From: a virus
Virus record (IMG/VR): IMGVR_UViG_3300045257_000401
Location: 1-20,865 of that record
Direction: 5' to 3' (one strand)
Length of the DNA stretch: 20,865 nt
Made by a program: the position numbers and the translations under genes. This document shows, piece after piece, positions 20,196 to 20,865 of the stretch (positions are counted from its first letter, which is position 1; each line of letters starts with the position of its first letter). The notes beneath the pieces are model-generated. The model saw only the letters and a program-made list of their open reading frames with translations, was not told the origin of the DNA and made no database searches.

Positions 20196-20858
20196 CTAGA
20201 CTTCGCTTTCAATGAGGTCAGCTTTGAGCAAGCGCATATATTCCTTATAGTTGGTCTGCCTGAGTTTGGCGGCCTGCTCAATCGGCAGTTTGGCGGACTT
20301 AGGCGCCCCTCTCGGCCCTCCGGAGCCTCGCGGCAATCCGGGGGAAACCGCAGCGGGCGGCGGTGCCTGAGCCTGGGGTGCTTGGGCTTTGCCTGAACGG
20401 ATCAGGTAAGCGTCGGCAAGGGTTTGAATGTCAACGCCCTTATATTTCGGCTGAAACACAAACCGCTCAAATTCCTCATCGCCTTTGAGCTGTGCATACT
20501 CCGGTTTACGGAGAATGCTTTTGATCTCGTTCTCCCACTGCCTGTCGGCTTCGGCTTCGGCAAGCTTTAAATCCTGCCTGGCCTGGCGCTTCTTTGTCGC
20601 CAGAAGGTCTTTGACGAACTTCTGGCTGGTTGCGTCCATCTGGCTAAAGGTGGGATATTCGGCGAGAATCTCTGCGTCTGTAGGTGTGTCTTCACTGGTT
20701 AATTTGGTAAGGGTTGATTCCAAATTCCTGTTCTTGGAATTCAGAATCAATTGCGTATTCCGACGATGCCGATCACTCATTCCGATTTGATGGCGATCAC
20801 TATTCCGAGTGATGCCGATCACCGTCGGAGCGAAGCGACGCTGGGTTGTTCTTATCAT
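20196..20858 (-). CDS. scaffold-like protein, 5' end replaced by an insertion element
   Basis: A 220-codon open frame, but only about 181 codons (up to position 20751) look like phage protein. That part is charged and helical (FVKDLLATKKRQARQDLKLAEAEADRQWENE), has a Pro/Ala/Gly-rich linker (QAPQAQAPPPAAVSPGLPRG) and a short C-terminal helix (NYKEYMRLLKADLIESEV); with its place directly before the capsid gene this fits a capsid scaffold. The first 35 or so codons are read through the terminal repeats of what looks like an IS21-type element and are arginine/histidine-rich nonsense (SDRHQIGMSDRHRRN). Possible new starts are the ATG at 20780 inside the element or an internal ATG. The native start is lost, so the protein may be truncated or inactive. 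Confidence 0.65.
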   Translation of the reverse strand: MIRTTQRRFAPTVIGITRNSDRHQIGMSDRHRRNTQLILNSKNRNLESTLTKLTSEDTPTDAEILAEYPTFSQMDATSQKFVKDLLATKKRQARQDLKLAEAEADRQWENEIKSILRKPEYAQLKGDEEFERFVFQPKYKGVDIQTLADAYLIRSGKAQAPQAQAPPPAAVSPGLPRGSGGPRGAPKSAKLPIEQAAKLRQTNYKEYMRLLKADLIESEV

Positions 20859-20865
20859 GCTGAAG
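20752..20865 (+). mobile_element. left end of an IS21-family-like insertion sequence (partial)
   Basis: From TGCGTATTCCGACG at 20752 the sequence alternates ATTCCGA (20757-20763, 20779-20785, 20802-20808) with GATGCCGATCAC or GATGGCGATCAC (20765-20776, 20789-20800, 20811-20822), a period of 22-24 bases. Multiple terminal repeats of this kind, with a TG end, are typical of IS21-family elements and bind their transposase. At 20857-20865 an ATG CTG AAG on the plus strand could be the first codons (MLK) of an istA gene. The rest lies beyond the window, so istA, istB, the other end and a target duplication cannot be checked. Confidence 0.65.

Noticed and set aside
20757-20822. CRISPR array
   Set aside because: Three units of 22-24 bases with no unique spacers; the pattern fits terminal repeats of an IS21-type element.

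Overview
This window looks like part of a tailed-phage genome, short-tailed (podovirus-like) by gene content, from a bacterial host I cannot name. The best anchors are an HK97-type major capsid protein, a run of virion and tail genes, a CHAP-domain lysin, holin- and spanin-like membrane proteins, a DUF932 protein, an HNH endonuclease and a protein with an SSB-type acidic tip. Terminase, portal and polymerase are not visible and probably lie outside. Promoters are of the sigma-70 type. One early gene has a Sec signal peptide, as seen in some soil-bacterial proteins, but that does not identify the host.

Layout. 1-160: divergent promoter region, with a minus-strand gene leaving the left edge. 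164-1057: two plus-strand accessory genes, AT-rich where I counted. 1058-1916: no convincing gene; instead at least 16 helices, several nested, whose G-U wobbles point to a plus-strand structured RNA of about 800 nt. 1917-2690: two small minus-strand genes separated by a terminator-like hairpin. 2691-2847: divergent region with a perfect DnaA box. 2848-4887: plus-strand early genes (coiled-coil protein, SSB-like protein, HNH endonuclease, zinc-finger protein), closed by terminators. 4949-5848: minus-strand cluster of very small genes, four of them under 60 codons. 5850-7025: operator-like palindrome, terminator, DUF932 gene, and a roughly 230-nt leader with promoter, attenuator-like segments and a cloverleaf. 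7026-9889: lysis region. 9890-10174: back-to-back promoters and a tiny plus-strand membrane-protein gene. 10155-20154: minus-strand virion operon, transcribed from capsid (right) toward lysis (left). 20196-20751: a scaffold-like gene whose 5' end joins, at about 20752, what looks like the end of an IS21-family element running off the window.

How it works together (inference). The late genes on the minus strand run capsid, virion protein, receptor-binding-type fibre, propeller-like tail protein, jelly-roll fibre tip, adaptor-like protein, virion muramidase-like protein and internal protein, then lysis genes. The short plus-strand block serves replication and recombination. Many late genes overlap by ATGA or TAATG, so translation is probably coupled. 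The least explained parts are the large structured RNA, the tRNA-shaped leader ahead of DUF932 and the cluster of tiny genes. All domain calls come from motif recognition by eye.
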